NCBI GenBank assembly: GCA_022711595.1
Contig: JAKLET010000005.1
Span: 62,001-126,000, forward strand
Direction: 5' to 3'
DNA: 64,000 nucleotides
Source of the DNA: Deltaproteobacteria bacterium
GTDB lineage: Bacteria > Desulfobacterota > Syntrophorhabdia > Syntrophorhabdales > Syntrophorhabdaceae
Part shown: positions 52,626 through 62,954 of the stretch, one piece after another
How the letters are laid out: each line of letters starts with the position of its first letter
How positions within the stretch are numbered: position 1 is the stretch's first letter
The notes under the pieces: model-generated
Told to the model about the DNA's origin: nothing
Seen by the model: the letters and a program-made list of their open reading frames with translations, nothing else
Databases searched by the model: none
Program-made: the position numbers and the translations under genes

Positions 52626-53106
52626 TCAGTTCGCGGTCTATCTCCATACGCGCGCAATAGTCGACGCCTTCGAGGAGGATGGCGATCCTCTCCTTCCCGT
52701 CGAGCTCTTTTTCGAAGATGCCGCTGAAACCCTTGAAAGGCCCTTCCTGGATTATGATCTTCTCTCCCTTGCGGAACTCTTTCTTTTCCACGGTGGCGAC
52801 TCCGTCGACAAGGCGCTCCTGGATGAACGAGATGAGATCGTCTGCGAGGGGGATGATCCTGCCGTTGAAGTTGACGATGGTTTTGATGCCCCGTGTGTAC
52901 TTCACAAGGCGGAACTCGTCCACGGGGTGGAATTTGACAAAGATATAACCGGGGAACATGGGTTCGGTGATCTCAACAAACTTTCCCTCGCGCCACCGGC
53001 GGAACTTGAGCCTCGGCGCCAGGACCTCGATGCCCCCCTGGGCAAGGTTTGCCGCGGAGCGGTCCTCGTTCCTCGCCTTTGTGCTCACAACGTACCAATG
53101 TTTCAT
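52612..53106 (-). CDS. NusG/RfaH-family transcription antitermination paralogue
   Basis: ATG 53106 gives 164 residues with AGAGG 6 bp upstream; ATG 53112 abuts that site. The NGN domain is clear (WYVVSTKARNEDRSAANL and MFPGYIFVKF) and the C-terminal KOW motif reads IIQEGPFKGFSGIFEKEL. Specialised NusG paralogues (RfaH, LoaP) usually control long polysaccharide or antibiotic operons; the linked gene here is hflX instead. Confidence 0.9.
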   Translation of the reverse strand: MKHWYVVSTKARNEDRSAANLAQGGIEVLAPRLKFRRWREGKFVEITEPMFPGYIFVKFHPVDEFRLVKYTRGIKTIVNFNGRIIPLADDLISFIQERLVDGVATVEKKEFRKGEKIIIQEGPFKGFSGIFEKELDGKERIAILLEGVDYCARMEIDRELIASA

Positions 53107-53166
53107 ATCCATCCTCTATTATGGTGGAAAAAGGATCATTTTTCAAGTATGCAGAATATAAAGATG

Positions 53167-53195
53167 TTGACAGGGTAGTATGCGTTGTTTAACAT
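53167..53195 (+). promoter_or_regulatory. sigma-70 promoter of the efflux operon
   Basis: TTGACA (53167-53172, perfect) and TAACAT (53190-53195; 4 of 6) are 17 bp apart, 33 bp before the adaptor start. It is divergent from the NusG-like gene. Confidence 0.6.
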
Positions 53196-53228
53196 TTATT
53201 GCTTTTTAAACACATTCCGGATGACATT

Positions 53229-54446
53229 ATGGCGGACGACGACCTTTCGAAACTGAAGATAGACAAATCACAGCCCGCATTCCGCAAGGCGAGGGGCCGC
53301 AAAAAGACCATCTATATTGCTGCGGGTATATCTGTCCTCATTATCATCATCCTTGTCGCCACGGGCGTCTTCTCGCCGGCCGTCAAGGTGGACGCGGCCA
53401 GCGTGGTTCAGGTCTACCCGTCGCAGTCCTTTACGCTTCTCAATGCGAGCGGCTACGTGGTGCCCCAGCGCAAGGCTGCCGTCGCATCGAAGGTGACGGG
53501 AAGGCTCGTCGAGCTTTTTGTGGAGGAGGGCAGCAGGATAAAGAACGGTCAGATCGTTGCACGGCTCGAAAATGACGACCTTACTGCCTCCCTGCGGCAG
53601 GCCGAGGCGAACCTCAAGGTCTCCTCTTCCTCTGTTGACCAGGCAAAGGCCGAGCTTAACGATGCAAAGGTGAATTACGAAAGGGAAAAACGGCTCCTCG
53701 CGAAGGAGTTCACCACAAAGGCCTCGCATGATGTTGCCGAGGCCCGTTATAAAAAAGCCCTCGCTGGCCTCGCCGGAGCCGAGGCGTCGGTCAGGGCAAG
53801 CCAGGCGGCCGCCAGGGGTGCCAGGGTCTCCCTGGATTACACATACATCCGTGCCCCTTTTGACGCGGTGGTGCTCACAAAGAGCGCCGACGTCGGCGAT
53901 ATAGTGACTCCCATAGGGGCGGCCACCAACGCAAAGGCCTCCGTCGTGACCATAGCCGACATGTCGTCGCTGCAGGTGGAGGCAGACGTCGCGGAATCAA
54001 ACATCGGTAAACTGAAGGTTGGGCAGCCATGCCAGATACAGCTTGACGCCATCGCAGACACCCGTTTCGACGGTACCATACATATGATAGTCCCCACGGC
54101 GGACAGGACCAAGGCGACCGTCATGGTGAAGGTAAAGTTCAACAACCTCGACAGCAGGGTCCTTCCGGAAATGAGCGCAAAGGTGGCCTTCCTCTCCCGC
54201 GAGGTCAAGGAGAACGAAAAAAAACCGAGAACGGCCGTAAACCGCAACGCCATCGTAGAGCACAGCGGAAAGAAGTATGTCTTCCTCATCAGGCAGGGGC
54301 GGACCGTCCTCGCGCCTGTGACCACGGGGACCGACCTTGGCGATATGGTCGAGTTGACCGGCGGCGGCGCATCGGGTGACAAGGTGGTCCTCAATCCCCC
54401 GAAGAGGCTCTCGGGCGGAGCACGCGTCAGGATCAACGAGCAATAG
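53229..54446 (+). CDS. periplasmic adaptor (membrane fusion) protein of a MacB-like efflux pump
   Basis: ATG 53229 gives 405 residues; a start 30 bp upstream adds residues without a ribosome site. One membrane anchor (about 33-52) is followed by the adaptor core: barrel-sandwich half SGYVVPQRKAAVASKVTGRLVEL, a helical hairpin (about 130-200) and the second lipoyl half TYIRAPFDAVVL. It links the inner-membrane ABC part to an outer-membrane channel, which is not in the window. Confidence 0.9.
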   Translation: MADDDLSKLKIDKSQPAFRKARGRKKTIYIAAGISVLIIIILVATGVFSPAVKVDAASVVQVYPSQSFTLLNASGYVVPQRKAAVASKVTGRLVELFVEEGSRIKNGQIVARLENDDLTASLRQAEANLKVSSSSVDQAKAELNDAKVNYEREKRLLAKEFTTKASHDVAEARYKKALAGLAGAEASVRASQAAARGARVSLDYTYIRAPFDAVVLTKSADVGDIVTPIGAATNAKASVVTIADMSSLQVEADVAESNIGKLKVGQPCQIQLDAIADTRFDGTIHMIVPTADRTKATVMVKVKFNNLDSRVLPEMSAKVAFLSREVKENEKKPRTAVNRNAIVEHSGKKYVFLIRQGRTVLAPVTTGTDLGDMVELTGGGASGDKVVLNPPKRLSGGARVRINEQ

Positions 54447-55148
54447 ATGGGATCGTCCGCCATTGTCTCCATAGAGAACCTCTTTAAGTCCTACCATCGG
54501 GGGGACCAGGTGATCCCCGTGCTTCAGGACATCACCTTCGATATCGCCGAGGGAGAGTTCCTCGCCCTCATGGGTCCTTCGGGGTCCGGGAAGAGCACCC
54601 TTCTTAACCTCATCGCCGGGATAGACCAGCCGGACAGCGGTTCCATCACCATAGGCGGCGTCGATGTGACGGCCCTTTCCGAGACGGAACTGGCTAAATG
54701 GCGGGCCATCAACGTGGGTTTCATATTCCAGTTCTACAACCTCATACCCGTTCTCACCGCCTTCGAGAATGTGGAGCTTCCCCTGCTCCTGACACCGCTC
54801 GCAAAGGCTCAGCGCAGGGAACATGTGGAAATGGCCCTTCGCGTCGTTGGTCTGGCCGACCGGATGGACCACTACCCGGGACAGCTCTCTGGCGGGCAGG
54901 AGCAGCGGGTTGCCATCGCCCGGGCGATCGTCACGGACCCCACCATCCTTGTCGCCGATGAACCGACGGGCGATCTCGACCGCAAGTCTGCGGAAGAGAT
55001 CATGGACCTCATGGACCGTCTCAATGAGGAGTCCATGAAGACCATCATCATGGTCACCCACGATCCAAGGGCCGCGAAAAAAGCACACGTCATCAGACAC
55101 CTCGACAAAGGTATCCTGAACAATGCACATTCTCAAGATACTCTTTAA
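54447..55148 (+). CDS. MacB/LolD-type ABC transporter ATPase
   Basis: The 233-residue ATPase has Walker [10 protein letters not shown], signature [15 protein letters not shown] and Walker [13 protein letters not shown], the sequence class of LolD/MacB/FtsE. The start codon directly follows the adaptor stop with no gap. It ends 26 bp inside the first permease gene. Confidence 0.94.
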   Translation: MGSSAIVSIENLFKSYHRGDQVIPVLQDITFDIAEGEFLALMGPSGSGKSTLLNLIAGIDQPDSGSITIGGVDVTALSETELAKWRAINVGFIFQFYNLIPVLTAFENVELPLLLTPLAKAQRREHVEMALRVVGLADRMDHYPGQLSGGQEQRVAIARAIVTDPTILVADEPTGDLDRKSAEEIMDLMDRLNEESMKTIIMVTHDPRAAKKAHVIRHLDKGILNNAHSQDTL

Positions 55149-56280
55149 GAACGCCTTTCGGCACAAGCTGCGCACGGGGTTGACAATCCTTTCCATCACC
55201 ATAGCCATTCTGGCCTTCGGGCTCCTTCGGACCGTCATCGGCGCATGGTACGCCGGTGTTGAGGCCTCATCGGCCTACAGGCTCGTGACGCGAAACGCTG
55301 TCTCCATCATCTTTTCCCTGCCCCTGTCCTACAAAGAAAAGATACGCCAGGTCGACGGTGTGGCGACGGTGTCCTACGGCAACTGGTTCGGCGGCATTTA
55401 CATCGACGAAAAGAACTTCTTCGCCAATTTCGCCGTCGACGCGAAGACCTATTTCGACCTCTACAAGGAGTACGCCATCAACGACGCGGAAAAGGCCGCC
55501 TTCCTGCGCGACCGGAAAAGCTTTGTGGCGGGGCGAAAGCTTGCCTCACGCTTCGGCTGGAAGATCGGAGATACGGTGGTCCTCAAGGGAACCATCTTCC
55601 CCGGCAACTGGGAATTTGTCATGCGCGGGATCTACAGGGGGAAGGAACCCAACACCGACGAGACGGTCTTTGTCTTCCACTGGGATTATCTCAACGAGAC
55701 CCTGAAAAAGAACGCCTCGACCAGGGCGGATCAGGTGGGTTTTTACATGATAGGCATCAAAGACCCGTCACAGGCGGTCCGGGTCACCCACGACATAGAC
55801 GGCCTTTTCAGGAACTCCTTCGCCGAAACCCTGACAGAAACGGAAAAGGCCTTCACCCTCGGGTTCGTCGCCATGTCGGACACGATCATCACGGCCATCA
55901 GGCTTGTCTCCTTTGTCGTCATCATTATCATCCTTGCTGTTGTGGCAAACACGGTGGCAATGTCCGTGAGGGAAAGGACGAATGAGTACGCGGTCTTCAA
56001 GACGCTCGGTTTCGGCGGATGGCGCATAGCAGGACTGATCTTCGGTGAATCCCTTGTTATTACGCTGATGGGCTGTGCCTTCGGAGTAGCGGCGACCTTC
56101 CCGGCGGCGGCCGCTTTCGGCAAGGCCATGGGGGCATATTTCCCCGTTTTCAGCGTGGAGATGGAGACAGTCTGGCTGGACGCCGCCTTCTCTCTCATTG
56201 TGGGGCTTCTTGCCGCCATCGTCCCGACGTATCGATCGCTCAGGATCAGCATCGCCGACGGGCTGAGGATGGTGGAGTAA
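55123..56280 (+). CDS. MacB/FtsX-type ABC permease, first
   Basis: The 385-residue permease has an N-terminal helix (about 20-38), a large periplasmic MacB-like domain (about 45-255) and three C-terminal helices with the FtsX strings [17 protein letters not shown] and [17 protein letters not shown]. It overlaps the ATPase gene by 26 bp and the next permease by 1 bp. Confidence 0.92.
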   Translation: MHILKILFKNAFRHKLRTGLTILSITIAILAFGLLRTVIGAWYAGVEASSAYRLVTRNAVSIIFSLPLSYKEKIRQVDGVATVSYGNWFGGIYIDEKNFFANFAVDAKTYFDLYKEYAINDAEKAAFLRDRKSFVAGRKLASRFGWKIGDTVVLKGTIFPGNWEFVMRGIYRGKEPNTDETVFVFHWDYLNETLKKNASTRADQVGFYMIGIKDPSQAVRVTHDIDGLFRNSFAETLTETEKAFTLGFVAMSDTIITAIRLVSFVVIIIILAVVANTVAMSVRERTNEYAVFKTLGFGGWRIAGLIFGESLVITLMGCAFGVAATFPAAAAFGKAMGAYFPVFSVEMETVWLDAAFSLIVGLLAAIVPTYRSLRISIADGLRMVE

Positions 56281-57446
56281 TGAGGATCCCCTTTTCATAC
56301 AGCCTGAGGAACCTCTGGACACGCCGGCTTACCACAATACTCACAGCGTCCGGCATGGCCCTCGTTGTTTTCGTTTTCACGACGATCCTCATGCTTGCCC
56401 AGGGTCTCCAGCAGACACTCGTCGAGACGGGTTCTTACGACAACGTCATTGTCATAAGGAAAGGCTCCGGCAGCGAGGTCCAGAGCTGGATAGACCGCGC
56501 CCAATCATCGATCGTGGAAACGGACCCCCTCGTTGCGACCGGCACCGACGGAAAACCCCTTGTTTCGAAAGAGCTTATCGTGCTAATCGGCCTTCCCAAA
56601 AAGGACACCGACCGGATCTCGAACGTGACCATCCGGGGAATAAAAGAAAGCTCTCTGAGCTTGAGGCCCCAGGTGAAGCTCATCCGGGGGAGGATGCCCA
56701 GGATGGGTTCGACAGAGATCGCCGTCGGTACTAGCATCGCCAAGCGCTTCAAGGGGGCGGACCTCGGAGGAGAGCTTCGCTTCGGCATGCGGCTCTGGCG
56801 CATAGTGGGAATCTTCGATGCCGGGAACACGGGCTTCTCATCGGAGATCTGGGGTGATGTTGAGCAGCTCATGCCCGCTTTCAGGCGCCCCGTTTTTTCT
56901 TCCATGATCTTTCGCATAAGCGATCCGTCACAGTTCGATGCCCTGAAAAAAAGGATCGAAACAGACCCGAGGCTCACCCAGGAAGTAAAGCGTGAGACCC
57001 GCTACTACCTGGAACAGTCAGAGATGATGGCGAAGTTCCTTCGCATCCTGGGGATATCGCTGACGCTCATCTTTTCAATGGGGGCAATAATAGGGGCAAT
57101 GATCACCATGTACGCGGCCGTGGCCAACAGGACAAGTGAGATCGGCACGCTCAGGGCCCTCGGCTTCGAGCGAAAAAGCATCCTCGTCTCCTTCCTCATA
57201 GAGGCCCTGCTCCTTGGTCTGTGCGGCGGCGTGACGGGGCTCTTTTTCGCTTCCTTCATGCAGCTCGTGACGGTATCGACGGTCAATTTCCAGACCTTCT
57301 CCGAGCTGGCCTTCAGGTTCTCGCTGACCCCGGACATCACAGTGAAGGCCCTTTTCTTCGCGATTGTAATGGGGTTCGTAGGCGGCGTTCTCCCGGCGAT
57401 AAGGGCGGCGCACATGAACATTGTCGAAGCCCTCCGAACCAAGTAG
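56280..57446 (+). CDS. MacB/FtsX-type ABC permease, second
   Basis: The 388-residue paralogue has the same layout: an N-terminal helix (about 15-37), a periplasmic domain and C-terminal helices with NRTSEIGTLRALGFERKS and GVLPAIRAAHMNIVEALR. With two different permeases the transporter is probably a heterodimer. It ends the operon; a periodic repeat follows. Confidence 0.92.
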   Translation: MRIPFSYSLRNLWTRRLTTILTASGMALVVFVFTTILMLAQGLQQTLVETGSYDNVIVIRKGSGSEVQSWIDRAQSSIVETDPLVATGTDGKPLVSKELIVLIGLPKKDTDRISNVTIRGIKESSLSLRPQVKLIRGRMPRMGSTEIAVGTSIAKRFKGADLGGELRFGMRLWRIVGIFDAGNTGFSSEIWGDVEQLMPAFRRPVFSSMIFRISDPSQFDALKKRIETDPRLTQEVKRETRYYLEQSEMMAKFLRILGISLTLIFSMGAIIGAMITMYAAVANRTSEIGTLRALGFERKSILVSFLIEALLLGLCGGVTGLFFASFMQLVTVSTVNFQTFSELAFRFSLTPDITVKALFFAIVMGFVGGVLPAIRAAHMNIVEALRTK

Positions 57447-57451
57447 GAAAA

Positions 57452-57613
57452 ACCGTTTGAAAGTTTGAATGTTTAAAAGTTTGTGAAGCGATTTAAAAAA
57501 GAAGGAACTTCTTTCCCTCCCCCGTTCAAGCATTCAGGCTGTAAAATATTCAGGCCGCCTTTGCCTTTCCCGCTGGAACGGTTGAAACAGCTCAAACGGC
57601 TGAAACTGTTCTT
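57452..57613. repeat. 8/9-bp periodic repeat between convergent genes
   Basis: The left arm is GTTTGAAA, GTTTGAAT, GTTTAAAA and GTTTGTGA (57455-57486), nearly the same as at 50237. The core GAAGGAACTTCTTTC follows. The right arm is ACGGTTGAA, ACAGCTCAA, ACGGCTGAA and ACTGTTC (57579-57611) with a 9-bp period. The right end abuts the stop of the kinase gene. Confidence 0.65.
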
Positions 57614-59155
57614 TCAGTTTCCCGACATCACCGTTCGCAGGACTTTGCCCAGCTCTTCAATGTCGTATGGTTTCGCTATGACGCTCTTGAACCCGTACTG
57701 TCTGAAATCGGACATGATGGGGTCATTGGAATAACCGCTTGATACGATGGCACGAACCGCGGGGTCGATCTTCAGAAGCTCTTTCATGGCCTCCTTGCCG
57801 CCCATGCCGCCCGGAACGGTGAGATCGAGGATCACCGCGTCGTACCCTTTTTCCTGATAAAGAGAGAGGGCCTCCTCTCCGTCGCGGGCAAAATCCGCAG
57901 TAAAGCCGTGATATTCCAGGATATCCCCCACGATCTCCAGTATTGCCTCTTCGTCATCCATGACAAGTACGCATCCCCCTGCAGCTGTCAACATGTCTTC
58001 CTGTTTTCTCCTCTCAGCGTATTTTCCCTCAACTACGGGAAGAAATATGTGAAAAGTGCTTCCCACTCCAAGTATAGATTCCGCGGTTATATGGCCGTGG
58101 TGGTTTTTGATGATGGAATAGCAGATGGCAAGCCCCAGACCGCTGCCTTTCTGTTTTGTGGTAAAGTATGGGTCGAATATCAGGTCAAGATGCTCTTCCG
58201 GTATCCCGATACCCCTGTCGGTGAATGAGATCTTCACATAACTGCCCGCAGTGAGGTTGGGCGTCGGGGTTTCGATGGTGACGTTCCTCGCACTGATAAG
58301 CAGGGCTCCGCCCTCGGGCATGGCCTGATGGGCATTGATCACGATGTGGCCGATGGCCTGGTTCATCTGGCCCTCATCGATGGCAACGGGGAGGAGATTT
58401 GGGTCGATATCGAACCTGCATGTCACCCCGGTGCCTGTCAGGGTAAACCTGGTTGTTTTCTCAAGATGGTCTGCGATGGATGAGACCTTTGTTATCGGCG
58501 CCCCTCCCCTGGAAAAGGTGAGCAGCTGCTGGGTCAGGTCCTTTGCCCGCGTGATGGCCTGCTCCGCAAGGGCAAGTTTTTCCTGTGCTTTCGCAGGGTC
58601 CATTGCCATATACATCTTTCCGAGGGAGATGTTGCCGAGGATCATCGTGAGGATATTGTTGAAATCGTGGGCGATCCCGCCGGCAAGGACCCCCAGGGAT
58701 TCGAGCTTGTCTATCTTTGCCTGTTCCCTCTCAGCCCGGGCCCGGTGTGTTATGTCAGTTACGGTGACGATGTGGGATGCCTCATCCACAGGTGCGGCCT
58801 GCGCAAGGATGTCAATGGTGGTGCCGTCCTTTTTCCTGAACGTTGTTTCAACCCATCCCTGGCCGTAAAGAACATCCCCTGTTCGTATGTATTCTTCGTC
58901 CCTTTCAAACAGAAAACGGCTGTTCTTGCCGTAGAAATCTCCTATCGAATAGCCTGTCATCCGGCACATCGCATCGTTGACCCATTCGAATACCCTGCTG
59001 CGGACCCGGCAGATCCCTATGGGAGAGGCAAAAAGAATGGCCCTGAGTGATCTCTCAGACTCACCGGTCTGCGCCTCGGCATTGCGGTCGGTAATATCAT
59101 GGATGATGGATAAGGGTGTGTCTTCGTCACTCACAGGCATGTCCTTCGGTTCCAT
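57614..59155 (-). CDS. hybrid histidine kinase: PAS, HisKA, HATPase, receiver
   Basis: From ATG 59155 the protein has 513 residues: PAS (about 30-145), HisKA with the acceptor His in GGIAHDFNNIL, ATPase (INAHQAM, DRGIGIP, GSGLGLAI), and a C-terminal receiver with Asp in VILDLTVPGGMGG. The start is uncertain, since no ribosome site is clear and an open frame runs up to 59242 across the previous gene's stop. It is cytosolic. It follows the LeuA-type domain gene by 28 bp, but a functional link is not evident. Confidence 0.88.
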   Translation of the reverse strand: MEPKDMPVSDEDTPLSIIHDITDRNAEAQTGESERSLRAILFASPIGICRVRSRVFEWVNDAMCRMTGYSIGDFYGKNSRFLFERDEEYIRTGDVLYGQGWVETTFRKKDGTTIDILAQAAPVDEASHIVTVTDITHRARAEREQAKIDKLESLGVLAGGIAHDFNNILTMILGNISLGKMYMAMDPAKAQEKLALAEQAITRAKDLTQQLLTFSRGGAPITKVSSIADHLEKTTRFTLTGTGVTCRFDIDPNLLPVAIDEGQMNQAIGHIVINAHQAMPEGGALLISARNVTIETPTPNLTAGSYVKISFTDRGIGIPEEHLDLIFDPYFTTKQKGSGLGLAICYSIIKNHHGHITAESILGVGSTFHIFLPVVEGKYAERRKQEDMLTAAGGCVLVMDDEEAILEIVGDILEYHGFTADFARDGEEALSLYQEKGYDAVILDLTVPGGMGGKEAMKELLKIDPAVRAIVSSGYSNDPIMSDFRQYGFKSVIAKPYDIEELGKVLRTVMSGN

Positions 59156-59183
59156 ACTATGAAAAAGGCGAACCTTTAAATTG

Positions 59184-59651
59184 TCACTTCTTCCGTGAGC
59201 CTGCAGCATTTTTTGCGAGGATCGCGTATTCAAAACCATCAATCAGCGCCATGAAGGACGCCATATTGATATTTTCCGAGATAGCGACGACGCTCCAGAT
59301 CGTATCGCCGTCGGTGAAGATGATGTTCACTTCCACATTTGCCGATGTCCCAGACCGCGAATCATGGATACGTGAGGAAAAATCGACAAGCTTGACACCC
59401 TGGATCACAGGGAATATGGATGAAAGGGATTTTTTCAGGACATTGGCCAGGGCGTCGACGGGGCCGACCCCTGTTGACGCCTCATGCATCTCTTTCCTTT
59501 CCGTCCTGATTATTACCGTTGCCTCGGGCCTCAGGCCGTCGTCGATGAGACGGTAGGTGCCCACGACCGAGAAGGGACCCTTGTAGTTCTTTTTCGACCT
59601 CAGGATGTTCAGTTCCTTCGTAGCATCGATGATGCTGACCAGTTTTTTCAC
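59184..59651 (-). CDS. free-standing LeuA-type allosteric (dimer) domain protein
   Basis: The 155-residue product matches only the C-terminal regulatory domain of isopropylmalate/citramalate synthases. Aligned with the last 120 residues of the adjacent CimA, it shares the order GxGPVxALxNxLxKxL, KLVDFSSR against DLVDYKVR, and [20 protein letters not shown] against [20 protein letters not shown]. No catalytic domain is present. Its start overlaps the cimA stop (ATGA). In LeuA and CimA this domain binds the feedback inhibitor (Leu or Ile). It may add a second allosteric input to CimA or sense a related amino acid. Confidence 0.82.
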   Translation of the reverse strand: MKKLVSIIDATKELNILRSKKNYKGPFSVVGTYRLIDDGLRPEATVIIRTERKEMHEASTGVGPVDALANVLKKSLSSIFPVIQGVKLVDFSSRIHDSRSGTSANVEVNIIFTDGDTIWSVVAISENINMASFMALIDGFEYAILAKNAAGSRKK

Positions 59652-61219
59652 GGCTTCTTTTCCTCTTCAATGAGAAGCTTGTAATCAATGCTGTCGACGA
59701 GCGCCCTCCAGCTTGCCTCGATGATGTTCTCGGAAACGCCGACCGTCCCCCAGGTGTGCTTGCCGTCGCTGCTCTCGATGAGGACCCGCGTGGCGGCTCC
59801 GGTGCCGTCCTTTGTTGAAAGGACCCTGACCTTGTAGTCGACGAGGTCCATCTTTTTCAGATCGGGGTAGAATTTATGAAGCGCTTTTCTCAAGGCGTTA
59901 TCGAGGGCATTGACAGGGCCTTTCCCGAGGGCCGCCGTGTGTTCAACCTTGTCGCCGACCTTGACAAGGATCGTCGCCTCCGTTACGGGGTGGGACTTCT
60001 CTTTCTTTTCGACGATGATCCTGAAACCGATAAGATCGAAATACGACCTGTGTATGCCGAGCTTCTTCTTGATCAGAAGCTCCAGGGAACCTTCAGCGCC
60101 CTCGAATTGGTATCCGTGCATCTCAAGGTCCTTGATCCTCTTTACGATATCTTTGGCTATCTTCCGGTCCTTTTCGATGTCGATATTGAATTCTTTCGCC
60201 TTGTACAGGATACTGCTCTCACCGGAGAGGTCCGATATGAGCACGCGCTGGGAATTACCTACAAGCTCCGGTTTGATATGCTCGTACGTTTCGGGATTCT
60301 TCCTGATGGCGCTGACATGGATGCCGCCCTTGTGGGCAAAGGCGCTCTCTCCCACATAGGGCCTGTGCTTGTCGGGTATGAAATTGGCCATCTCGTCGAC
60401 GAAGAGGCTAAGCTCCCGGAGACGGGCGATCTTATCCTTCCCGATGCCTGTGTGATCCATCTTTAATATGATATTGGGGATGATGGAGCAGAGGTTCGCG
60501 TTCCCGCAGCGCTCCCCGTACCCGTTGATCGTCCCCTGTACGAGGCTGCACCCGGCCCTGACGGCCATGAGCGAGTTTGCGACACCCAGTTCGGTATCGT
60601 TGTGGGTATGGATCCCCAGCTTCGTTTTGACGCGCTTTCTCACGGCCGCGGTGATGTCGAATATCTCGTAAGGCATAGCGCCGCCGTTGGTATCGCACAG
60701 GACGATGACGTCGGCACCGGCATCGCGGGCCCTTTCAATGACTGCCATGGCGTATTCGCCGTTATGCCTGTAGCCGTCGTAGAAATGCTCCGCGTCGAAG
60801 AAGACGGTCTTGCCGAGCTTCTTCAGATGGCTGATCGTGGTGCCGATCATCTTGAGATTCGTCTCAAGGCTCACCCGGAGGGCGTCCCGGACATGGAGGT
60901 CCCAGCTTTTTCCTACAATGGCCGTGCAGTCTGTTCCCGCTTCGAGAAGGGCCTTCATTGTGGGATCCATCCCGGGCTTCGAATTCGGTTTAACGGTGCT
61001 GGAGAATGCCACGATGCGGGCGTTCTTCAGCGGAAGCTCTTTTACTCTCCTGAAGTACTGCAGGTCCTTTGGGTTTGAACCGGGCCAGCCGCCCTCGATA
61101 TAATGGATGCCGAAATCATCGAGCTTTTCCGTTATCCTGAGCTTGTCGGTGAGGGTAAAGGAGATGTCCTCCGACTGTGCCCCGTCCCTGAGAGTGGTGT
61201 CGTAAAAATCGACCCTCAA
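59648..61219 (-). CDS. cimA: (R)-citramalate synthase CimA
   Basis: CimA joins pyruvate and acetyl-CoA to citramalate, the first step of threonine-independent isoleucine synthesis. The 523-residue protein has the N-terminal [17 protein letters not shown] and the CimA-typical [12 protein letters not shown], the metal-site HTHNDTELG near 205, and a C-terminal LeuA-dimer domain (about 400-520). It overlaps lysC by 4 bp upstream and the free-standing regulatory domain by 4 bp downstream. Confidence 0.94.
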   Translation of the reverse strand: MRVDFYDTTLRDGAQSEDISFTLTDKLRITEKLDDFGIHYIEGGWPGSNPKDLQYFRRVKELPLKNARIVAFSSTVKPNSKPGMDPTMKALLEAGTDCTAIVGKSWDLHVRDALRVSLETNLKMIGTTISHLKKLGKTVFFDAEHFYDGYRHNGEYAMAVIERARDAGADVIVLCDTNGGAMPYEIFDITAAVRKRVKTKLGIHTHNDTELGVANSLMAVRAGCSLVQGTINGYGERCGNANLCSIIPNIILKMDHTGIGKDKIARLRELSLFVDEMANFIPDKHRPYVGESAFAHKGGIHVSAIRKNPETYEHIKPELVGNSQRVLISDLSGESSILYKAKEFNIDIEKDRKIAKDIVKRIKDLEMHGYQFEGAEGSLELLIKKKLGIHRSYFDLIGFRIIVEKKEKSHPVTEATILVKVGDKVEHTAALGKGPVNALDNALRKALHKFYPDLKKMDLVDYKVRVLSTKDGTGAATRVLIESSDGKHTWGTVGVSENIIEASWRALVDSIDYKLLIEEEKKP

Positions 61220-62448
61220 CTCTCCTCCCTGACGTCCTCGGCATCAAGGCCGAAATGCTTATGGAGGGCCCTTACGGCGAGCTCCCCGTACTTGCTTTCG
61301 ATGACGCAGGAGATCTTGATCTCCGAGGTGGATATGAGCTCTATATTGATGCCCTCACCGGCGAGTATGGTGAACATCTTTGACGCGATCCCCGCGTGGG
61401 AACGCATTCCGATGCCCACTATGGACACCTTGGCAATATCTTCATCCATTGCGACCTTTGCCGATATCTCTTTCCCGATCTCCTCGGTTATCTTGAAGGC
61501 CTTCTTTGCGTCTGCCTTGACGACGGTAAAGGTAATGTCGTTGTAATTGTCGTGGCTCACGTTCTGGACGATCATATCGACGACTATATTGGCATCGCTG
61601 AGCGAGCTGAATATCCTCGATGCGATCCCCGGTTTGTCCGGCACCCGGTTGATCGTTATCTTCACCTCATTTTTATTGTATGTGACGCCTGAGATCACTA
61701 CTTTTTCCATCACGATCATCTCCTCCTTGCAAACAAGCGTTCCCTTTCCCTCCATAAGTGATGACTTGACCATGATAGGGACATTGTATTTCTGTGCAAG
61801 CTCGACGGACCTGATCTGGAGCACCTTCGCCCCGAGAGAGGCCATCTCGAGCATCTCGTCATATGATATCTTGTCAAGGCGCCTGGCCTTATCACATATA
61901 TTGGGATCCGTGGTATAGACACCATCCACATCGGTATATATCTCGCAAAGATCGGCCCTCAGGGCCGCCGCGAGAGCAACGGCCGTAGTGTCCGACCCTC
62001 CCCTGCCGAGAGTGGTTATGTTCCCGTCCCTGTCAACACCCTGGAAACCGGGTACGACTATGATGTTGCCTTCTTTCAATGCCCCGCGGATCTTTTCTTC
62101 CTCGATGCTTGCAATCCTTGCGGTACCGTAGCTTGAATCGCTGATTATCCTGATCTGGTCCGCCAGAAGCGACACGGCTTTGTGTCCCATCTCCCGGAGC
62201 GTGATGGCAAGCAGCGCCGACGTCACCTGTTCGCCTGTTGATATGAGCACGTCCACTTCCCTTTCGTCGGGAAATTTGGCTGCCTCATGGGCAAGATTGA
62301 GCAACCTGTCCGTCTCTCCGGACATGGCCGATACGACGATTATGACATCCATGCCGCGGCCTTTGTATTCTATGGCGCGTTTTGCAACATTTTTTATCCT
62401 CTCTACGTCTCTGACCGACGTGCCTCCGTACTTCTGAACAACGAGCAT
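61216..62448 (-). CDS. lysC: aspartate kinase LysC
   Basis: ATG 62448 behind GGAGGAAC gives 410 residues, the usual length of the single-chain type II-like enzyme. The catalytic motifs [35 protein letters not shown] are present, followed by two ACT domains (about 265-405; [17 protein letters not shown] and [15 protein letters not shown]). It starts the aspartate pathway to Lys, Thr and Met. It is coupled to cimA, whose product branch also leads to Ile. Confidence 0.95.
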   Translation of the reverse strand: MLVVQKYGGTSVRDVERIKNVAKRAIEYKGRGMDVIIVVSAMSGETDRLLNLAHEAAKFPDEREVDVLISTGEQVTSALLAITLREMGHKAVSLLADQIRIISDSSYGTARIASIEEEKIRGALKEGNIIVVPGFQGVDRDGNITTLGRGGSDTTAVALAAALRADLCEIYTDVDGVYTTDPNICDKARRLDKISYDEMLEMASLGAKVLQIRSVELAQKYNVPIMVKSSLMEGKGTLVCKEEMIVMEKVVISGVTYNKNEVKITINRVPDKPGIASRIFSSLSDANIVVDMIVQNVSHDNYNDITFTVVKADAKKAFKITEEIGKEISAKVAMDEDIAKVSIVGIGMRSHAGIASKMFTILAGEGINIELISTSEIKISCVIESKYGELAVRALHKHFGLDAEDVREES

Positions 62449-62540
62449 TGGTTCCTCCGATGGTAGTATTTCCGGCAAGTGAAAAAGCGCCTGAAGCTCA
62501 CCTCTTAGCTGTCCGGCCGATGGCTGTTAACCTGTTTTTA

Positions 62541-62954
62541 CTATCTGATAATAACAATTTTTCGTTCCATTTCTCCACTAATTTCTATATGGACCTCAAC
62601 GGCCCCCTCCCACCAGCTGGCACGTTCGGCCCACTCTACCGCCGCGACGCCGTGATCGAGGAACTCTTCTATGTTCAGACAGCTCAGGTCGCCGTCCTCA
62701 AGACGGTACAGGTCCACATGACAGAGCGTCATATTTCCTTCATAGATGTTCATGATCGTGAAGGAGGGACTTACGACGTATTCCCAATCGGGAATACCCA
62801 TGCCGCGGGCCATTCCCTTCACGAACTGGGTCTTCCCGGCCCCCAGCCCGCCGTGGATGGCGTACAGTTCCCCGGCCTTTGCCTGCCTTGCCACCTTCTC
62901 GCCGATATCGAGGGTTTCAGAGGGACCGTTCGATATATATTCGGTCCGTTCCAT
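62541..62954 (-). CDS. tsaE: tRNA threonylcarbamoyladenosine biosynthesis ATPase TsaE
   Basis: TsaE works with TsaB and TsaD to make t6A37 in tRNA. The 137-residue protein has Walker A HGGLGAGKTQFVKG near 36, the VSPSFTIMNIY string, HVDLYRLED and VAAVEWAERA. ATG 62954 is preceded by GGAG. Its start overlaps the end of nnr by 38 bp. The 92 bp to lysC hold no hairpin. Confidence 0.93.
   Translation of the reverse strand: MERTEYISNGPSETLDIGEKVARQAKAGELYAIHGGLGAGKTQFVKGMARGMGIPDWEYVVSPSFTIMNIYEGNMTLCHVDLYRLEDGDLSCLNIEEFLDHGVAAVEWAERASWWEGAVEVHIEISGEMERKIVIIR

Noticed and set aside
53997-55238. 413-codon minus-strand frame opposite the efflux genes
   Set aside because: Antisense to adaptor and ATPase genes with intact motifs; no start signal.
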